The notes: generated by a model not told the origin, from the letters alone. Shown: positions 8,707 to 18,639, numbered from the stretch's first letter. The stretch is DNA of 64,000 bases from Bacteroidia bacterium (GCA_030429205.1 JAUICZ010000001.1:1168806-1232805), one strand, 5' to 3'. Program-made: numbers and translations.

Positions 8707-9807
8707 ATGTCATACCTGTGGCGTTACATATTAATAATATTCCTCAGCTTGAGTATTAGTAATAATATACAAGCTCAGATAATCTGGCCTACTCCGGAAG
8801 TGGAGAGCTTGTACAGGGAAGCCAGGCAGTTTCATAACAATGGAAACCTTCGTGAAGCAATTGTAAGATATCAGCAAGCCATACAAATAGCACCCGATAT
8901 AGTTTTGCTATATCGAGATCTGGCACAAGCGTATTATTTAGCAAAAGGATATAACGAAGCGTTGAATACATTACAACCTATTGTAGATCAAGGGGCTGCA
9001 GATGCAGAGACTTATAAGATCATGGCGCAAAGCCTGATAGCAATAAAAGAACCCAAGAAAGCAAAAAAGCTTTTAAGAGAAGCCGTTGAGAAGCATCCAA
9101 ACTCGGGTAGTTTGTATCACGTGATGGGTAGAATGTATATGGACGACAATGAAGTGGCATATGCATTAGAAAGCTGGTTGGATGGTATTGAAAAAGATCC
9201 CAGCTATCATTTGAACTATTACGAAGCCGCCACAACCTATATGAATACAGATAAGGTGGTTTGGGCCATTTTATATGGGGAAATATTCATCAACTTAGAG
9301 CAGCAAACCCGTCGTTCTCACGATTTACGTCTTATGGTCTTCGAAGCATATAAAAAGCTCTATAATTCTCTGGCAACAGGCGATATACCAAAATTTGGAG
9401 CTAGTGCAAGAGATGGTATGGTGGGCTTTGAGGAGGCTGTTTATGACACTTATATTAAGTTATCACCTGTAGTAAGCGATGGGATATACACCGAAAACCT
9501 GATTATGTTGCGTACCCGTTTTTTAATGGATTGGACATTGAACTATGCTGCGAAATACCCTTTTTCTCTTTTCGCAAGGCACGATCAGTTGATGCGTGAC
9601 GGCTATTTTGATATATATAACCAATGGTTATTTGGGAAAGTGGAAAATCTGCAGCAGTACGATACGTGGAAGAAATTTCATGATAATGCCATCCCTCAAT
9701 TGGAAGATTGGTTGAGGCGTAACCCGTACCGCCCATTAGCAAACGACTTTTATAACGATAAAATGGTAGATGGTATATTTCAAAAGTCGAAAAACAATAA
9801 ACGTTAA
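8707..9807 (+). CDS. Secreted tetratricopeptide-repeat protein
   Basis: 366 residues with a signal peptide ending at SNNIQAQ. Residues ~30-190 hold TPR-type helices, with recognisable units around AREAIVRYQQAIQIAPD-like and NEALNTLQP segments, followed by a C-terminal half without a recognised repeat (DIYNQWLFGKVENLQQYDTW, WLRRNPYRPLANDF). The product should be periplasmic or envelope-associated and act as a protein-binding scaffold. It precedes a SurA-like periplasmic chaperone gene on the same strand, so an envelope-assembly role is plausible but inferred. Confidence 0.75.
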   Translation: MSYLWRYILIIFLSLSISNNIQAQIIWPTPEVESLYREARQFHNNGNLREAIVRYQQAIQIAPDIVLLYRDLAQAYYLAKGYNEALNTLQPIVDQGAADAETYKIMAQSLIAIKEPKKAKKLLREAVEKHPNSGSLYHVMGRMYMDDNEVAYALESWLDGIEKDPSYHLNYYEAATTYMNTDKVVWAILYGEIFINLEQQTRRSHDLRLMVFEAYKKLYNSLATGDIPKFGASARDGMVGFEEAVYDTYIKLSPVVSDGIYTENLIMLRTRFLMDWTLNYAAKYPFSLFARHDQLMRDGYFDIYNQWLFGKVENLQQYDTWKKFHDNAIPQLEDWLRRNPYRPLANDFYNDKMVDGIFQKSKNNKR

Positions 9808-9845
9808 AAAAATACCCGGCATTAACTGAAAGCCTTTAAATAAAC

Positions 9846-9853
9846 TACATTTG
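9846..9853 (+). promoter_or_regulatory. -7 promoter element upstream of the SurA-like gene
   Basis: TACATTTG matches TAnnTTTG and lies 34 bases before the ATG at 9888. A clear -33 box is not visible; TTAAC near 9822 is the closest candidate. Confidence 0.35.
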
Positions 9854-9887
9854 CCATCACTAATAGGATAGACGCGTTAATATATTT

Positions 9888-11288
9888 ATGAATACTATAT
9901 ACAACTTATCTGCTAAAGCTCTGATTCATACAGTATCGCTGTTGATTGTGATGTTGTATGCACAGCAGGTTACAGCCCAAACTAATGAGCAAACTCTGTT
10001 GGATGAGATTGTTGCAGTTGTAGGTAAAGACCGTATCATATTAAAATCTGAAGTTGAACTTCAGGCTCAGCAATTAATGTTGCAAGACCCAAGCATAGGA
10101 GAGGAAGTGGCCTGTGAGATTCTAGAGCAAATGCTGCTGCAAAAACTATTAGTAGAGCAGGCAGAAAGGGATAGTGTTTTTATATCTGAGGAGCAGGTAA
10201 ATGCTACATTGGATAACAGAATACGTTATTTTATCATGCAGTACGGCTCAAAAGAAAAGCTGGAAGAAATAGCGGGTAAAACAGTATATCAGTTAAAAGA
10301 AGAGAATAGAGAAGCTACAGAGGAAATCTTATTGTCTGAGCAAATGCAGACATCTATACTTGAGAGTGTAAAAGTTACTCCGGTTGAAGTACAAAAATTC
10401 TATTCGAATATACCTGCAGATAGTCTGCCATTTTTTCCTGCAACGGTAGAGTTGGGGCAAATAGTAATAGACCCCGATGTAAGCCCTGAGTTTGACAGCC
10501 TGGCTAGAAAAGACTTGGCGAGCTATCGTAAAAGAGTTGTTGAAGGAGGCGAAAGCTTCGCTACATTAGCAGGTTTGTATAGCGATGATCCTGGCTCCAG
10601 AGATGATGGCGGTATGATACGCGGAGTGAGTCGTAAAGGAGGCGGATTTGTAACTGAATTCGTTGTTGCAGCATTTAAGTTGCAGAATGGAGAGGTTTCT
10701 CCCGTAATAAAAACAAGGTTTGGTTACCATATTATACAAATGGTGAGCCGTAAAGGAGATGCTGCTGATGTAAGACATATACTGGTAAAACCAGAGCGTA
10801 CCAGTGAAGATTTTAAAAAGGCAATGACCAAGCTGGATAGTGTGCGTGCCTCTCTTATTGCAGGACAAATAACATTTGAAGAAGCTGTAGGTAAATATTC
10901 TACAGATGAATTGTCGAACCGTACAGGTGGTATGATCGTTAACCAGCAAGGTAGCTCGTCATTAGCTGTTGACGAGCTTGATCCAACACTTGCTTTAATG
11001 ATAGATACTTTAAAACCCGGTATTTATACACAGCCTATGACGTATACTACAGAGCGTGGTGAAAGATCATGTCGTATTGTGTACATGAAAAATATCACTA
11101 AGCCGCACAAGGCTAATCTTCAAGAAGACTATAGTAAAATACAGTTTGCCGCTTTGCAAAAGAAAAAGGCAGAGCGTATGCAGCAATGGGTAGCAGACAA
11201 GGCTCCATCGTATTACATAAAGGTAAACGGAACGTACAATCAGTGCCCCGATATCCAGAAATTCCTGAATAGTTCAGCCAAGAAGTAG
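9888..11288 (+). CDS. SurA-like periplasmic chaperone with two parvulin-type PPIase domains
   Basis: 466 residues. A signal peptide ends near VTAQ (residue ~31). Residues 36-150 are the SurA N-terminal chaperone region (LLDEIVAVVGKDRIILKSEV). Two parvulin (rotamase) domains follow, at about 175-285 (GGMIRGVSRKGGGFVTEF, RFGYHIIQM) and 286-400 (VRHILVKPE, STDELSNRTGGMI). SurA escorts unfolded outer-membrane barrels through the periplasm and isomerises X-Pro bonds. In T9SS bacteria it supports the many barrel and lipoprotein clients. The second parvulin copy lacks a full C-terminal GYHII-type strand, so it may be mainly structural. Cytoplasmic PpiC-type proteins are ruled out by the signal peptide and the SurA N-region. 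Confidence 0.88.
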   Translation: MNTIYNLSAKALIHTVSLLIVMLYAQQVTAQTNEQTLLDEIVAVVGKDRIILKSEVELQAQQLMLQDPSIGEEVACEILEQMLLQKLLVEQAERDSVFISEEQVNATLDNRIRYFIMQYGSKEKLEEIAGKTVYQLKEENREATEEILLSEQMQTSILESVKVTPVEVQKFYSNIPADSLPFFPATVELGQIVIDPDVSPEFDSLARKDLASYRKRVVEGGESFATLAGLYSDDPGSRDDGGMIRGVSRKGGGFVTEFVVAAFKLQNGEVSPVIKTRFGYHIIQMVSRKGDAADVRHILVKPERTSEDFKKAMTKLDSVRASLIAGQITFEEAVGKYSTDELSNRTGGMIVNQQGSSSLAVDELDPTLALMIDTLKPGIYTQPMTYTTERGERSCRIVYMKNITKPHKANLQEDYSKIQFAALQKKKAERMQQWVADKAPSYYIKVNGTYNQCPDIQKFLNSSAKK

Positions 11289-11352
11289 TGGTTTCTCTGC
11301 CAGAAGACCGTCGTGAATGTTTTTTGCTATTTTAGCATACAAGCTTTGATGT

Positions 11353-11757
11353 ATGAAAGTAAACGAAGTCCCTCAAGACGGTAATAACTTTAAAGGAAGC
11401 GATAAAGTAAAGAAGCTGGTATATGCCGTTGATAAAGATGGCAAATACACAGGTGTCAATACCAAAGGCTGGGAGGCAGAGAGTTTTGCTACACAGCAGG
11501 CTTGGGCAGCGGTAGAAGAAGACCTTAAAGAAACAGAGCAGCAGGTAAAAGAGGGTGTATTAAGCCCTATTGCTTATTTCATGCAAAAGTGTTTGATGGA
11601 TCTGCCTTTACTGGCAAAGCATGTGGGTAAATGGCAATGGCAGGTAAAAAGGCATATGAAACCTTTAGTGTTCAATGGTTTGCCTGCAAAAACTTTACAG
11701 AAATATGCTGATGCTTTTGAGGTATCGGTAGAAGAATTGAAAAGCTTCGGTAAATAA
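11353..11757 (+). CDS. Conserved protein of unknown function, C-terminal HTH-like segment
   Basis: 134 residues, soluble, no signal peptide. The first 30 residues contain KKLVYAVDKDGKYTGVNTKG. The last 55 (LAKHVGKWQWQVKRHMKP, LQKYADAFEVSVEELKSFGK) look like a small helical domain resembling the end of Cro/XRE-type helix-turn-helix proteins, where the final YADxFxVSxEEL is typical. It lies 23 bases before the BtrH-like gene and is probably co-transcribed with it. The resemblance to an HTH is by eye only; the role is unknown. Confidence 0.65.
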   Translation: MKVNEVPQDGNNFKGSDKVKKLVYAVDKDGKYTGVNTKGWEAESFATQQAWAAVEEDLKETEQQVKEGVLSPIAYFMQKCLMDLPLLAKHVGKWQWQVKRHMKPLVFNGLPAKTLQKYADAFEVSVEELKSFGK

Positions 11758-11780
11758 AAAATCACAGCAATTTATCTACA

Positions 11781-12785
11781 ATGAATAGTACAAACTATCA
11801 GCATTGTCAGCACGCTCACTGCGAAAGCGGTGTAACATCCAACTTGTTGAAATATGCTGGTATGGATATATCAGAACCACTGGCATTTGGTATAGGTGCC
11901 GGGATATTTTTCGGGCATTTGCCTTTTGTAAAAGTTAGCGGAACGCCCGGTACAACTTTTAGAACCTGGCCCGGCACAATATTCAAACAAGTAACCAAAA
12001 CCCTGGGTGTCAAGGTGCACACACAGAGTTTTAAAAGTGTTGACAAGGCAATGCAGGCATTGGATGATGTACTGGCAACAGGTAAGCCAGTAGGTATGTT
12101 AAGCAGTGTATATTATTTGCCTTATTTGCCGGATGCATTTCGTTTTCACTTCAACTCACACAATTTAATTGCATACGGCAAACAGAACGGAGAGTACCTC
12201 ATCAGCGACCCTGTAATGGAAGAGGTGTCGACAATAAAGCCAGAAGACCTGATCAAAGCGCGTTTTGCTAAGGGGTTTCCCGAGCCTAAAGGGTTTATGT
12301 ACTATGTGAATGAAGTGCCACCAACAGTAGACTTTGAGTATGCCATTAAGAAAGGTATCAAGAAAACCTGTTTCATGATATTGTCTCCGCCAATACCGTG
12401 GTTTGGTAACAATGCAATTTTCCTTTTGGCTAAAAAAGTAAAAGATTATCCCAAAAAGCTTACACCAAGGAAAGCTGCATTATATCTGGGTAATATCATC
12501 AGAATGCAGGAAGAGATAGGTACAGGTGGTGCCGGTTTTAGGTTTCTATATGCAGCATTTTTGCAAGAAGCAGCGGATATATTACAGAAGCAGGAACTAA
12601 GGGAGTTTGCCGAAGAGCTAACACAAATAGGTGACAACTGGCGTAATTTTGCGTACAGTGCAGCAAGGTTAATGAAAGACAGAAAGTCGGACCTGGTATC
12701 TTTTGACGAGCTGAGTGATATGCTGTACAATATAGGTACTGAAGAAAAGCAGTTTTTTGAACGCCTGAAGCAGGTTAAATGGTAG
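11781..12785 (+). CDS. BtrH N-terminal-domain protein (papain-like fold, DUF4872 type)
   Basis: 334 residues. The start HAHCESGVTSNLLKYAGMDISEPLAFGIG matches, piece by piece, the BtrH N-terminal domain. The candidate triad is Cys in HCESG, His in NSHNLIAYG and Asp in YLISDP, as in peptidase-C39-like folds. BtrH transfers an acyl side chain from a carrier protein to the antibiotic butirosin; the homologues in Bacteroidota have no proven substrate. The C-terminal 150 residues are helical (DUF4872-like). Without an acyl-carrier protein or synthase nearby, an acyltransferase or hydrolase role remains inference. Confidence 0.75.
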   Translation: MNSTNYQHCQHAHCESGVTSNLLKYAGMDISEPLAFGIGAGIFFGHLPFVKVSGTPGTTFRTWPGTIFKQVTKTLGVKVHTQSFKSVDKAMQALDDVLATGKPVGMLSSVYYLPYLPDAFRFHFNSHNLIAYGKQNGEYLISDPVMEEVSTIKPEDLIKARFAKGFPEPKGFMYYVNEVPPTVDFEYAIKKGIKKTCFMILSPPIPWFGNNAIFLLAKKVKDYPKKLTPRKAALYLGNIIRMQEEIGTGGAGFRFLYAAFLQEAADILQKQELREFAEELTQIGDNWRNFAYSAARLMKDRKSDLVSFDELSDMLYNIGTEEKQFFERLKQVKW

Positions 12786-12841
12786 GTTTTGTGGGTATTG
12801 CGTAATAAATAGTTTACTTTTACGCCCACTTTTTTGGAGTA

Positions 12842-13342
12842 GTGTTTAAAACAACAAGAGATAAAATACTAGTATTTATTGACTTCTTCCACAGACCCTT
12901 CGAGAAGCTGATCAATAAGCAAACTTTCCGCTACCTGGCTTGTGGAGGTTCTAACACGGTGCTTGATATTTTCATCTACTACGTGTCTTATCACTATATA
13001 CTAATGAAACAGCCGGTACCCATCGGCAGTATTACCATCGCACCGCACATTGCAGCCTTCATTATATCTTTTAGTGTCAGTTTCCCGTTAGGGTTTGCAT
13101 TGGCAAAATATGTTGTATTTCAGGAGAGTAATCTTAAAGGCAGGGTGCAATTATTTAGGTATGCCTTGCTGGTAGCTACTTGCATTTTGCTGAACTACAT
13201 TTTCCTGAAGCTGTTTGTAGAAAGTTTTGGCTGGTATCCTACACCATCTAAGGTAGTAACCACTATTATTGTGGCCCTTTATAGCTATTTCTCCCAGAGA
13301 AAGTTCACTTTTAAGGTGAAAAAAGAAGTGCCGGAAGCCTAA
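12842..13342 (+). CDS. GtrA-family membrane protein
   Basis: 166 residues from a GTG start with TTGGAG eight bases upstream. Four hydrophobic segments and the GtrA pattern (FRYLACGGSNTVLDIFIYY at the start, FPLGFALAKYVVF in the middle, YFSQRKFTF at the end) identify the family. GtrA-like proteins are thought to flip polyprenyl-linked sugars across the inner membrane for polysaccharide or teichoic-acid decoration. No glycosyltransferase gene lies beside it here, so the substrate is unknown. Confidence 0.85.
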   Translation: MFKTTRDKILVFIDFFHRPFEKLINKQTFRYLACGGSNTVLDIFIYYVSYHYILMKQPVPIGSITIAPHIAAFIISFSVSFPLGFALAKYVVFQESNLKGRVQLFRYALLVATCILLNYIFLKLFVESFGWYPTPSKVVTTIIVALYSYFSQRKFTFKVKKEVPEA

Positions 13343-13408
13343 GTAGGCTGACATAATACCCTCATAGATATTATCTTCTGTGTTTAATGTACTTTTACGT
13401 TCGGAATT

Positions 13409-14500
13409 ATGACGCAAGAACAGCTCAAAGAAATGCGTGAGCGGGTAGAACATTTACACCGCTTTTTAAAAGTAGACGAACGTATCGCCAAAATTGAAAG
13501 CGACAGGGCCTTAACGGTTTCCCCTGGCTTTTGGGATGACAATGCGCGTGCTACATCTGTACTTAAAGAGATCAAGGTAAATAAGTTTTGGGTAGACCTA
13601 TATGAAAAGGTAAATACAACGGTAGAAGATTTTACCGTACTATTCGACTTTTGGAAAGAAGAAGAGGCAACAGAAGAAGAAGTGAAAGAAACCTATGACA
13701 AAGCACTTGCCGAGCTGGAAGATGCTGAGTTCCGTTCTACTCTCAATGAGCCTGAAGATGAGATGCATGCCGTAATGGTCATCAACTCGGGTGCCGGTGG
13801 TACAGAAAGTCAGGACTGGGCAGAGATGTTGTTGCGGATGTACAGAATGTATGGAGAGAAGCAGGGTTGGAAGGTATCTGAAATAGATTACCAGGCAGGC
13901 GATGGTGCTGGTATAAAACAGGCAACATTGGAGTTTGATGGTGAGTTCTCTTACGGTTTATTAAAAGCGGAGAGTGGTGTACATAGGTTGGTACGTATTT
14001 CTCCATTCGACTCTAACGCACGCAGGCATACCTCTTTTGCCTCGGTGTTTGTATATCCATTGGTAGATGATAGTATTGAAATAGAGGTAAACCCGGCTGA
14101 TTTGGAGTGGGCTTTCTACCGTAGTGGTGGTAAAGGTGGCCAGAATGTGAACAAGGTAGAAACCGCAGTAAGGCTAACACACGTACCCAGTGGTATTATA
14201 GTAGAGTGTCAACAGGCTCGTACGCAGGGAGAGAACAGAGAGAAGGCCATGACAATGCTGAAAAGCCGATTGTACGAAGAAGAACTGCGTAAAAGAGAAG
14301 AGTTGAAGAATGCGACCAACTCGTCGAAAAAGAAAATAGAATGGGGCTCGCAGATCAGGTCGTATGTATTTCACCCATATAAAATGATCAAAGATCACCG
14401 CACAGATTATGAGGTAGGCAATGTGCAGCCGGTAATGGATGGAGAGCTGGACGATTTCATCAAGGCGTATTTAATGACTGTAAAAGAGGAGCAAGACTAA
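13409..14500 (+). CDS. prfB: Peptide chain release factor 2
   Basis: 363 residues. It releases finished peptides at UGA and UAA codons in the ribosome. The SPF tripeptide that reads UGA/UAA is in [14 protein letters not shown], and the catalytic GGQ is in [13 protein letters not shown]. The reading frame runs unbroken from an ATG at 13409 through the position where many bacteria have an in-frame UGA and a +1 programmed frameshift (here [10 protein letters not shown]). So autoregulation by frameshifting is absent. The stop codon directly abuts the TTG start of the ABC exporter, suggesting co-transcription. Confidence 0.95.
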   Translation: MTQEQLKEMRERVEHLHRFLKVDERIAKIESDRALTVSPGFWDDNARATSVLKEIKVNKFWVDLYEKVNTTVEDFTVLFDFWKEEEATEEEVKETYDKALAELEDAEFRSTLNEPEDEMHAVMVINSGAGGTESQDWAEMLLRMYRMYGEKQGWKVSEIDYQAGDGAGIKQATLEFDGEFSYGLLKAESGVHRLVRISPFDSNARRHTSFASVFVYPLVDDSIEIEVNPADLEWAFYRSGGKGGQNVNKVETAVRLTHVPSGIIVECQQARTQGENREKAMTMLKSRLYEEELRKREELKNATNSSKKKIEWGSQIRSYVFHPYKMIKDHRTDYEVGNVQPVMDGELDDFIKAYLMTVKEEQD

Positions 14501-16270
14501 TTGGCTAAAGACAACAACATAAAGAAGATATTCGACCTGAAATTGTTAAGGCGTGTTTTTACGTTTACCAAACCGTATAAAGGTGGGTTGTATCTGTCTG
14601 TAATACTAACGCTGGTACTTGCAGGCATTGCTCCGTTACGTCCTTACCTGATACAGTTGTCGGTAGATAAGTACATCTACCACAACATGCTACAGGGGTT
14701 GATATACATTACCGTTATTCAACTGGGGATACTCATAGTTGATAGTTTGCTGCGTTTTTGGTTTATGTATACTATCAACTGGTTAGGGCAAACGGTAGTG
14801 AATGATATACGGAAAAAAGTATTTAAGAAAGTACTCAATCAGGATATAGCTTACTACGACAAAACGCCTATCGGAACCTTAACTACCCGTACCATTAACG
14901 ATATAGAAGCAGTAAACAGCATATTCGGTCAAGGTGTTATCTCTATCATTGCAGACGTGCTGACCATTATTGCCATTATAGTTGTCATGATGATCACCGA
15001 TTGGAAACTGGCGTTGGTATGTTTAACTACCTTCCCTGCTATAATCTTTGCTACATACATATTTAAAGAGAGTGTCAATAAGTCTTTCCAAAGGGTTCGT
15101 AATGCGGTGTCTAACTTAAATGCATTTGTGCAAGAGCATATTACAGGTATGTACATTGTGCAGGCTTTTGCAGCAGAAAAACGCGAGCAGGATAAATTCA
15201 ACGAAATAAATAAGGAGCACCGCGCAGCTAATGTTAAAGCTATTTTTGCTTACTCGGTTTTCTTTCCTGTGGTGGAGATCATTGCGACTATTGCCATTGC
15301 TTTGTTGGTATGGTGGGGTGCTGTGCGTATGATGGATTTTGAGACAAGTCCCGGCGTGATCATTGCATTTGTTATGTACCTGAACCTGCTGTTCCGCCCA
15401 CTACGTATGCTGGCAGATAAGTTCAATGTATTACAGATGGGCATGGTGGCTGCAGAGCGTGTGTTTGTCGTGTTGGATAGTGAAGAGCACTTAAAGAATA
15501 ACGGTACATATAAGCCTGAAAAAATAGATGGTCAGGTAGCATTTAATAATGTACATTTTGCCTACAAAAAAGATGTGCCTGTATTAAAAGGTATATCCTT
15601 TAATCTGGACAAAGGAAAAACAATGGCAGTAGTAGGCCATACAGGTGCGGGTAAAACATCCATTATAAACCTATTGAACAGGTTGTACGAGATAGGAGAG
15701 GGAAGCATAAAAGTAGATGGAAAAGATATTAAGGAGTATGACATCCACGCTTTGCGAGAGCATATAGGTATAGTGTTGCAGGATGTATTCTTATTCTCCG
15801 GAACTGTATATGAAAATATCACACTGCGCAATAAAGACATCTCTTTAGACGAAGTAAAACGTGTGACCAAAATGTTGGGCATGCACGAGCACATTATGAA
15901 GTTGCCGGGAGACTACGACTTCAATGTAATGGAGCGCGGTAATACCTTGTCGCAAGGGCAAAGACAGTTGATCTCTTTTGCGCGTGCTTTGTTGTATAAC
16001 CCATCCATACTTATACTCGATGAAGCCACTTCTTCCGTAGATAGTGAAAGCGAACAACTGATACAACATGCCATTGATACTATGATCAAAGGCAGAACGT
16101 CTATAGTTATTGCGCATAGATTGTCTACCATCCGTATGGCCGATGATATCATCGTGATGGATAAAGGACAAATCATAGAGCAAGGCAATCACGATCAGCT
16201 GATAGAAAAACAAGGTGAATACTATAAGCTATACACCGCTGTTGAAAAACAAAAGCGGGAAGCGGTTTAA
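14501..16270 (+). CDS. ABC exporter, fused membrane and ATPase domains (MsbA/LmrA-like)
   Basis: 589 residues. Residues 1-~330 form a six-helix exporter domain with the coupling-helix segment NAFVQEHITGMYIVQAF. Residues ~345-589 are the ATPase: Walker A GHTGAGKTS, signature LSQGQRQLISFARALL, Walker B ILILDEATSSVD, then H-loop IVIAHRLST. Homodimers pump lipids or drugs outward; no feature distinguishes lipid A flippase from multidrug pump. The start is a TTG placed immediately after the prfB stop. It ends convergently and flush with the next gene. Confidence 0.9.
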   Translation: MAKDNNIKKIFDLKLLRRVFTFTKPYKGGLYLSVILTLVLAGIAPLRPYLIQLSVDKYIYHNMLQGLIYITVIQLGILIVDSLLRFWFMYTINWLGQTVVNDIRKKVFKKVLNQDIAYYDKTPIGTLTTRTINDIEAVNSIFGQGVISIIADVLTIIAIIVVMMITDWKLALVCLTTFPAIIFATYIFKESVNKSFQRVRNAVSNLNAFVQEHITGMYIVQAFAAEKREQDKFNEINKEHRAANVKAIFAYSVFFPVVEIIATIAIALLVWWGAVRMMDFETSPGVIIAFVMYLNLLFRPLRMLADKFNVLQMGMVAAERVFVVLDSEEHLKNNGTYKPEKIDGQVAFNNVHFAYKKDVPVLKGISFNLDKGKTMAVVGHTGAGKTSIINLLNRLYEIGEGSIKVDGKDIKEYDIHALREHIGIVLQDVFLFSGTVYENITLRNKDISLDEVKRVTKMLGMHEHIMKLPGDYDFNVMERGNTLSQGQRQLISFARALLYNPSILILDEATSSVDSESEQLIQHAIDTMIKGRTSIVIAHRLSTIRMADDIIVMDKGQIIEQGNHDQLIEKQGEYYKLYTAVEKQKREAV

Positions 16271-17689
16271 TTACTTTACTTGTTCATCTAGCCAGTTGGT
16301 AATAATCTCCAATACTTCAGGTTTTATTGTCTGTGTTAGTTGCCCATACTCTTGTACAGTACATTTATCACATTCCTGAAATAAATGGTTCACGCCTGGT
16401 ATCTCTTTGATAGTATAGTCTTTCGATTTGCTGTTTTTCAGTGCGGCTTCTATACCTGCTAGGTTAGACTCCGGCAACACTTGTATGTCTTTCCCTCCAT
16501 TGAGTGCAAGTACCTTGCAGCGTAGTTGTTCCAGCACAGGTTGTGGGTCGTAGCTTACAAAATAGCGCATCCAGCTGTTGTCGTATAGCTTAACAAATTG
16601 GTTTGCAAACTTCTTCTGGCTGGCTTCATCTGTAATGCCTGTTGTATTTTTTACGATCAACTCTTTAGTCGAATCTCTCCATGTTGATATTGCTTCGTTG
16701 ATCTGTGCAGAGTATGCTTCTTTATTTGGTGCAGTAGCTATAGCATTCAGCATATACTCATATAGCTTGCAATACTCTTCGGCCCATGAGCTGACAATGC
16801 CGACAGATATCAGCGTAGCCTTGTTTTGTTCAGTCATTAACTGAGTGACTTTTACACCCGGCCCGGCTGTTAGAATAATAAAGTCAATATCCTTTGGGCG
16901 CTCTACAGCTACCAGAGGTGCAATCATTCCTCCTTCGCTATGTCCTAGTAAACCTATTTTCTTTTTGTCTACTTCTTTTCTGTTTTTCAGGTAGTCAAGG
17001 CTCACCATCACATCTTTTGCAAAGTCTGCAGAGGTAGCTTTTTTTAAGTCGCCCGTTGTTTCTCCCATACCACGGTCATCTACCCTTAGTACTACGTAGC
17101 CATTCTTCGTCAGATGGTTAGCAATAACTGCAAATGGTTTATGGCCAAACAGTTCTTCATCACGGTTTTGTTGCCCGGATCCTGATATTAAAATTATAGC
17201 AGGGTGTTTTTTATCGTCTTTTGGTGTGGTGATGGTCGCTCCGTACTTAATTGATTTATCAGTGTTGTGATAAATAACATCTTCGCTGTTATAGCTAAAT
17301 GGAGGTTCTGGTGTTTGCGGACGATCGTACTTGAACTCCTTTTCCATCTTCTTTAATTCACAAGGGAACGGGAATCCATTCTGCTTCCATTTTCCTTTGA
17401 TGTGTTCGGCATCTTTTATTACACCGGTGTAGGTGATTTTGGCCTGATCGAATACAACTTTTACAGAATCGCCATTGATCATCACCTCAGAACTTTTTAT
17501 GCCCGATGCTCCTTGTTCCGGTACGTCTAAAGTTGCTACAGTATTACCTGCTATGGTAGCAAATGTAAAGATCACCTTAATTTCTTTACCGAAGCTCAAT
17601 GTGCCCTGCCATGAACCGTCGAGCTGGTTTTGTGCAAACAGGTTTAGTTGAATAAATAAGGCAAGTGCTGTAAGAAAGATGTATCGCAT
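16271..17689 (-). CDS. Secreted alpha/beta hydrolase
   Basis: 472 residues with a signal peptide ending at LNLFAQ. Residues ~22-130 form a small beta-rich domain (LDGSWQGTLSFGKEIK), often found in front of this hydrolase type. The alpha/beta hydrolase core follows: oxyanion ISGSGQQNRDE, nucleophile elbow GHSEGG (Ser), and a C-terminal His in GVNHLFQ. Family members are esterases or acyl-peptidases; substrate unknown. The stop abuts the stop of the convergent ABC exporter with no base between them. It lies 4 bases after the SdpI-like gene on the same strand and may share its transcript. Confidence 0.85.
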   Translation of the reverse strand: MRYIFLTALALFIQLNLFAQNQLDGSWQGTLSFGKEIKVIFTFATIAGNTVATLDVPEQGASGIKSSEVMINGDSVKVVFDQAKITYTGVIKDAEHIKGKWKQNGFPFPCELKKMEKEFKYDRPQTPEPPFSYNSEDVIYHNTDKSIKYGATITTPKDDKKHPAIILISGSGQQNRDEELFGHKPFAVIANHLTKNGYVVLRVDDRGMGETTGDLKKATSADFAKDVMVSLDYLKNRKEVDKKKIGLLGHSEGGMIAPLVAVERPKDIDFIILTAGPGVKVTQLMTEQNKATLISVGIVSSWAEEYCKLYEYMLNAIATAPNKEAYSAQINEAISTWRDSTKELIVKNTTGITDEASQKKFANQFVKLYDNSWMRYFVSYDPQPVLEQLRCKVLALNGGKDIQVLPESNLAGIEAALKNSKSKDYTIKEIPGVNHLFQECDKCTVQEYGQLTQTIKPEVLEIITNWLDEQVK

Positions 17690-17693
17690 AAGA

Positions 17694-18365
17694 TCAGTTG
17701 TTTGAGTTTTGTTTTTGCTTGAATAAAACGAATGAATAAATAACGGGTATCAGCACCATTACCATAATGACAATATTCAATACTACACGAATGCTGTTTG
17801 GTGTTAAGACAAGTGCCATTAATATCATCAGCAAACCACCGATGAACCAGATAACCCCGGCCAGACGATGTGTCTTTTTCCAGTTATCATCATCATTCAA
17901 CGTCCACGGAATGCGTATACCCGCAAAATAGTTGGGTTTAACACTATACATGATGTTTCCTAAAAACATGAACAGTGCACCCAGTATAGGTAGTATCGCT
18001 ATTTGAAAAAAGTTGATATTAGGTTGTAATGCTTGTTGAATAATGACCAACTCTAAAGCACTAAGGAATACTACCATGCCGGTAGCTATTTTATCGAACA
18101 TGGCCGACTTACCCTCTTTTGCTCTCTTTGGATCAATCTTATGAATGTTTATCAATAGTAAGTACACGCCAACAGATATGATGCTCATAAAAGCAATAGC
18201 CATTAAAAACTCTGCCTTATTGCCTGTGCTGTTAATAGACCCGTCTACACCATAATTCAAAGGTGTGGCTTCCGGTAAGTCTCCCCATTTTACTGCTAGG
18301 TATACCAGAGGTATGACGCCAACAACAATATTCAGTAAGTGCTTAGCTAAACTTTTTTGCTGCAT
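17694..18365 (-). CDS. SdpI-family immunity/signal membrane protein (DUF1648 plus SdpI)
   Basis: 223 residues with about six hydrophobic segments. The N-terminal part has the DUF1648 pattern (LPEATPLNYGVDGSINSTGNKAEF). The C-terminal part has the SdpI signature NYFAGIRIPWTLNDDDNWKKTHRLAG, shown here in overlapping pieces. In Bacillus, SdpI protects against the SdpC toxin and sequesters the SdpR repressor at the membrane. It overlaps the SdpR-like gene by 23 bases, the classic pair arrangement. No SdpC-like toxin gene is visible nearby, so in this species the pair probably senses a different envelope stress. Confidence 0.85.
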   Translation of the reverse strand: MQQKSLAKHLLNIVVGVIPLVYLAVKWGDLPEATPLNYGVDGSINSTGNKAEFLMAIAFMSIISVGVYLLLINIHKIDPKRAKEGKSAMFDKIATGMVVFLSALELVIIQQALQPNINFFQIAILPILGALFMFLGNIMYSVKPNYFAGIRIPWTLNDDDNWKKTHRLAGVIWFIGGLLMILMALVLTPNSIRVVLNIVIMVMVLIPVIYSFVLFKQKQNSNN

Positions 18366-18639
18366 GCGGTTTGATTTTTTTTTCAGTGTTTTGTAATTGC
18401 AGTATCCATTTTAAGATTTCGTCTACTACAGTAGTGTTCAGGCTGTAGGTGATAAACTGCCCTTTTTTCACCCCTTCTACCAGCTCTGCCTGTTTCAGTA
18501 TATCCAGATGGTGAGAGATGCTGGGTTTAGATATATCAAAGTGGTCTGCAATGTCTCCTGCAGTCATATCCTTTACTTTGAGCAGCTCCAGTATCTCTCT
18601 TCTCGTCGGATCATTCAAAGCCTTAAACACACTGTTCAT
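18343..18639 (-). CDS. ArsR-type transcriptional repressor, SdpR-like
   Basis: 98 residues, a winged-helix ArsR fold without metal-binding Cys pairs. The family pattern is clear: FKALNDPTRREILELLK, then DHFDISKPSISHHLDILK (recognition helix) and a wing GQFITYSLNTT. SdpR represses its own operon until SdpI traps it at the membrane. A palindrome fitting an ArsR operator lies directly upstream. No Cys is present, so metal sensing is unlikely. Confidence 0.88.
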   Translation of the reverse strand: MNSVFKALNDPTRREILELLKVKDMTAGDIADHFDISKPSISHHLDILKQAELVEGVKKGQFITYSLNTTVVDEILKWILQLQNTEKKIKPHAAKKFS

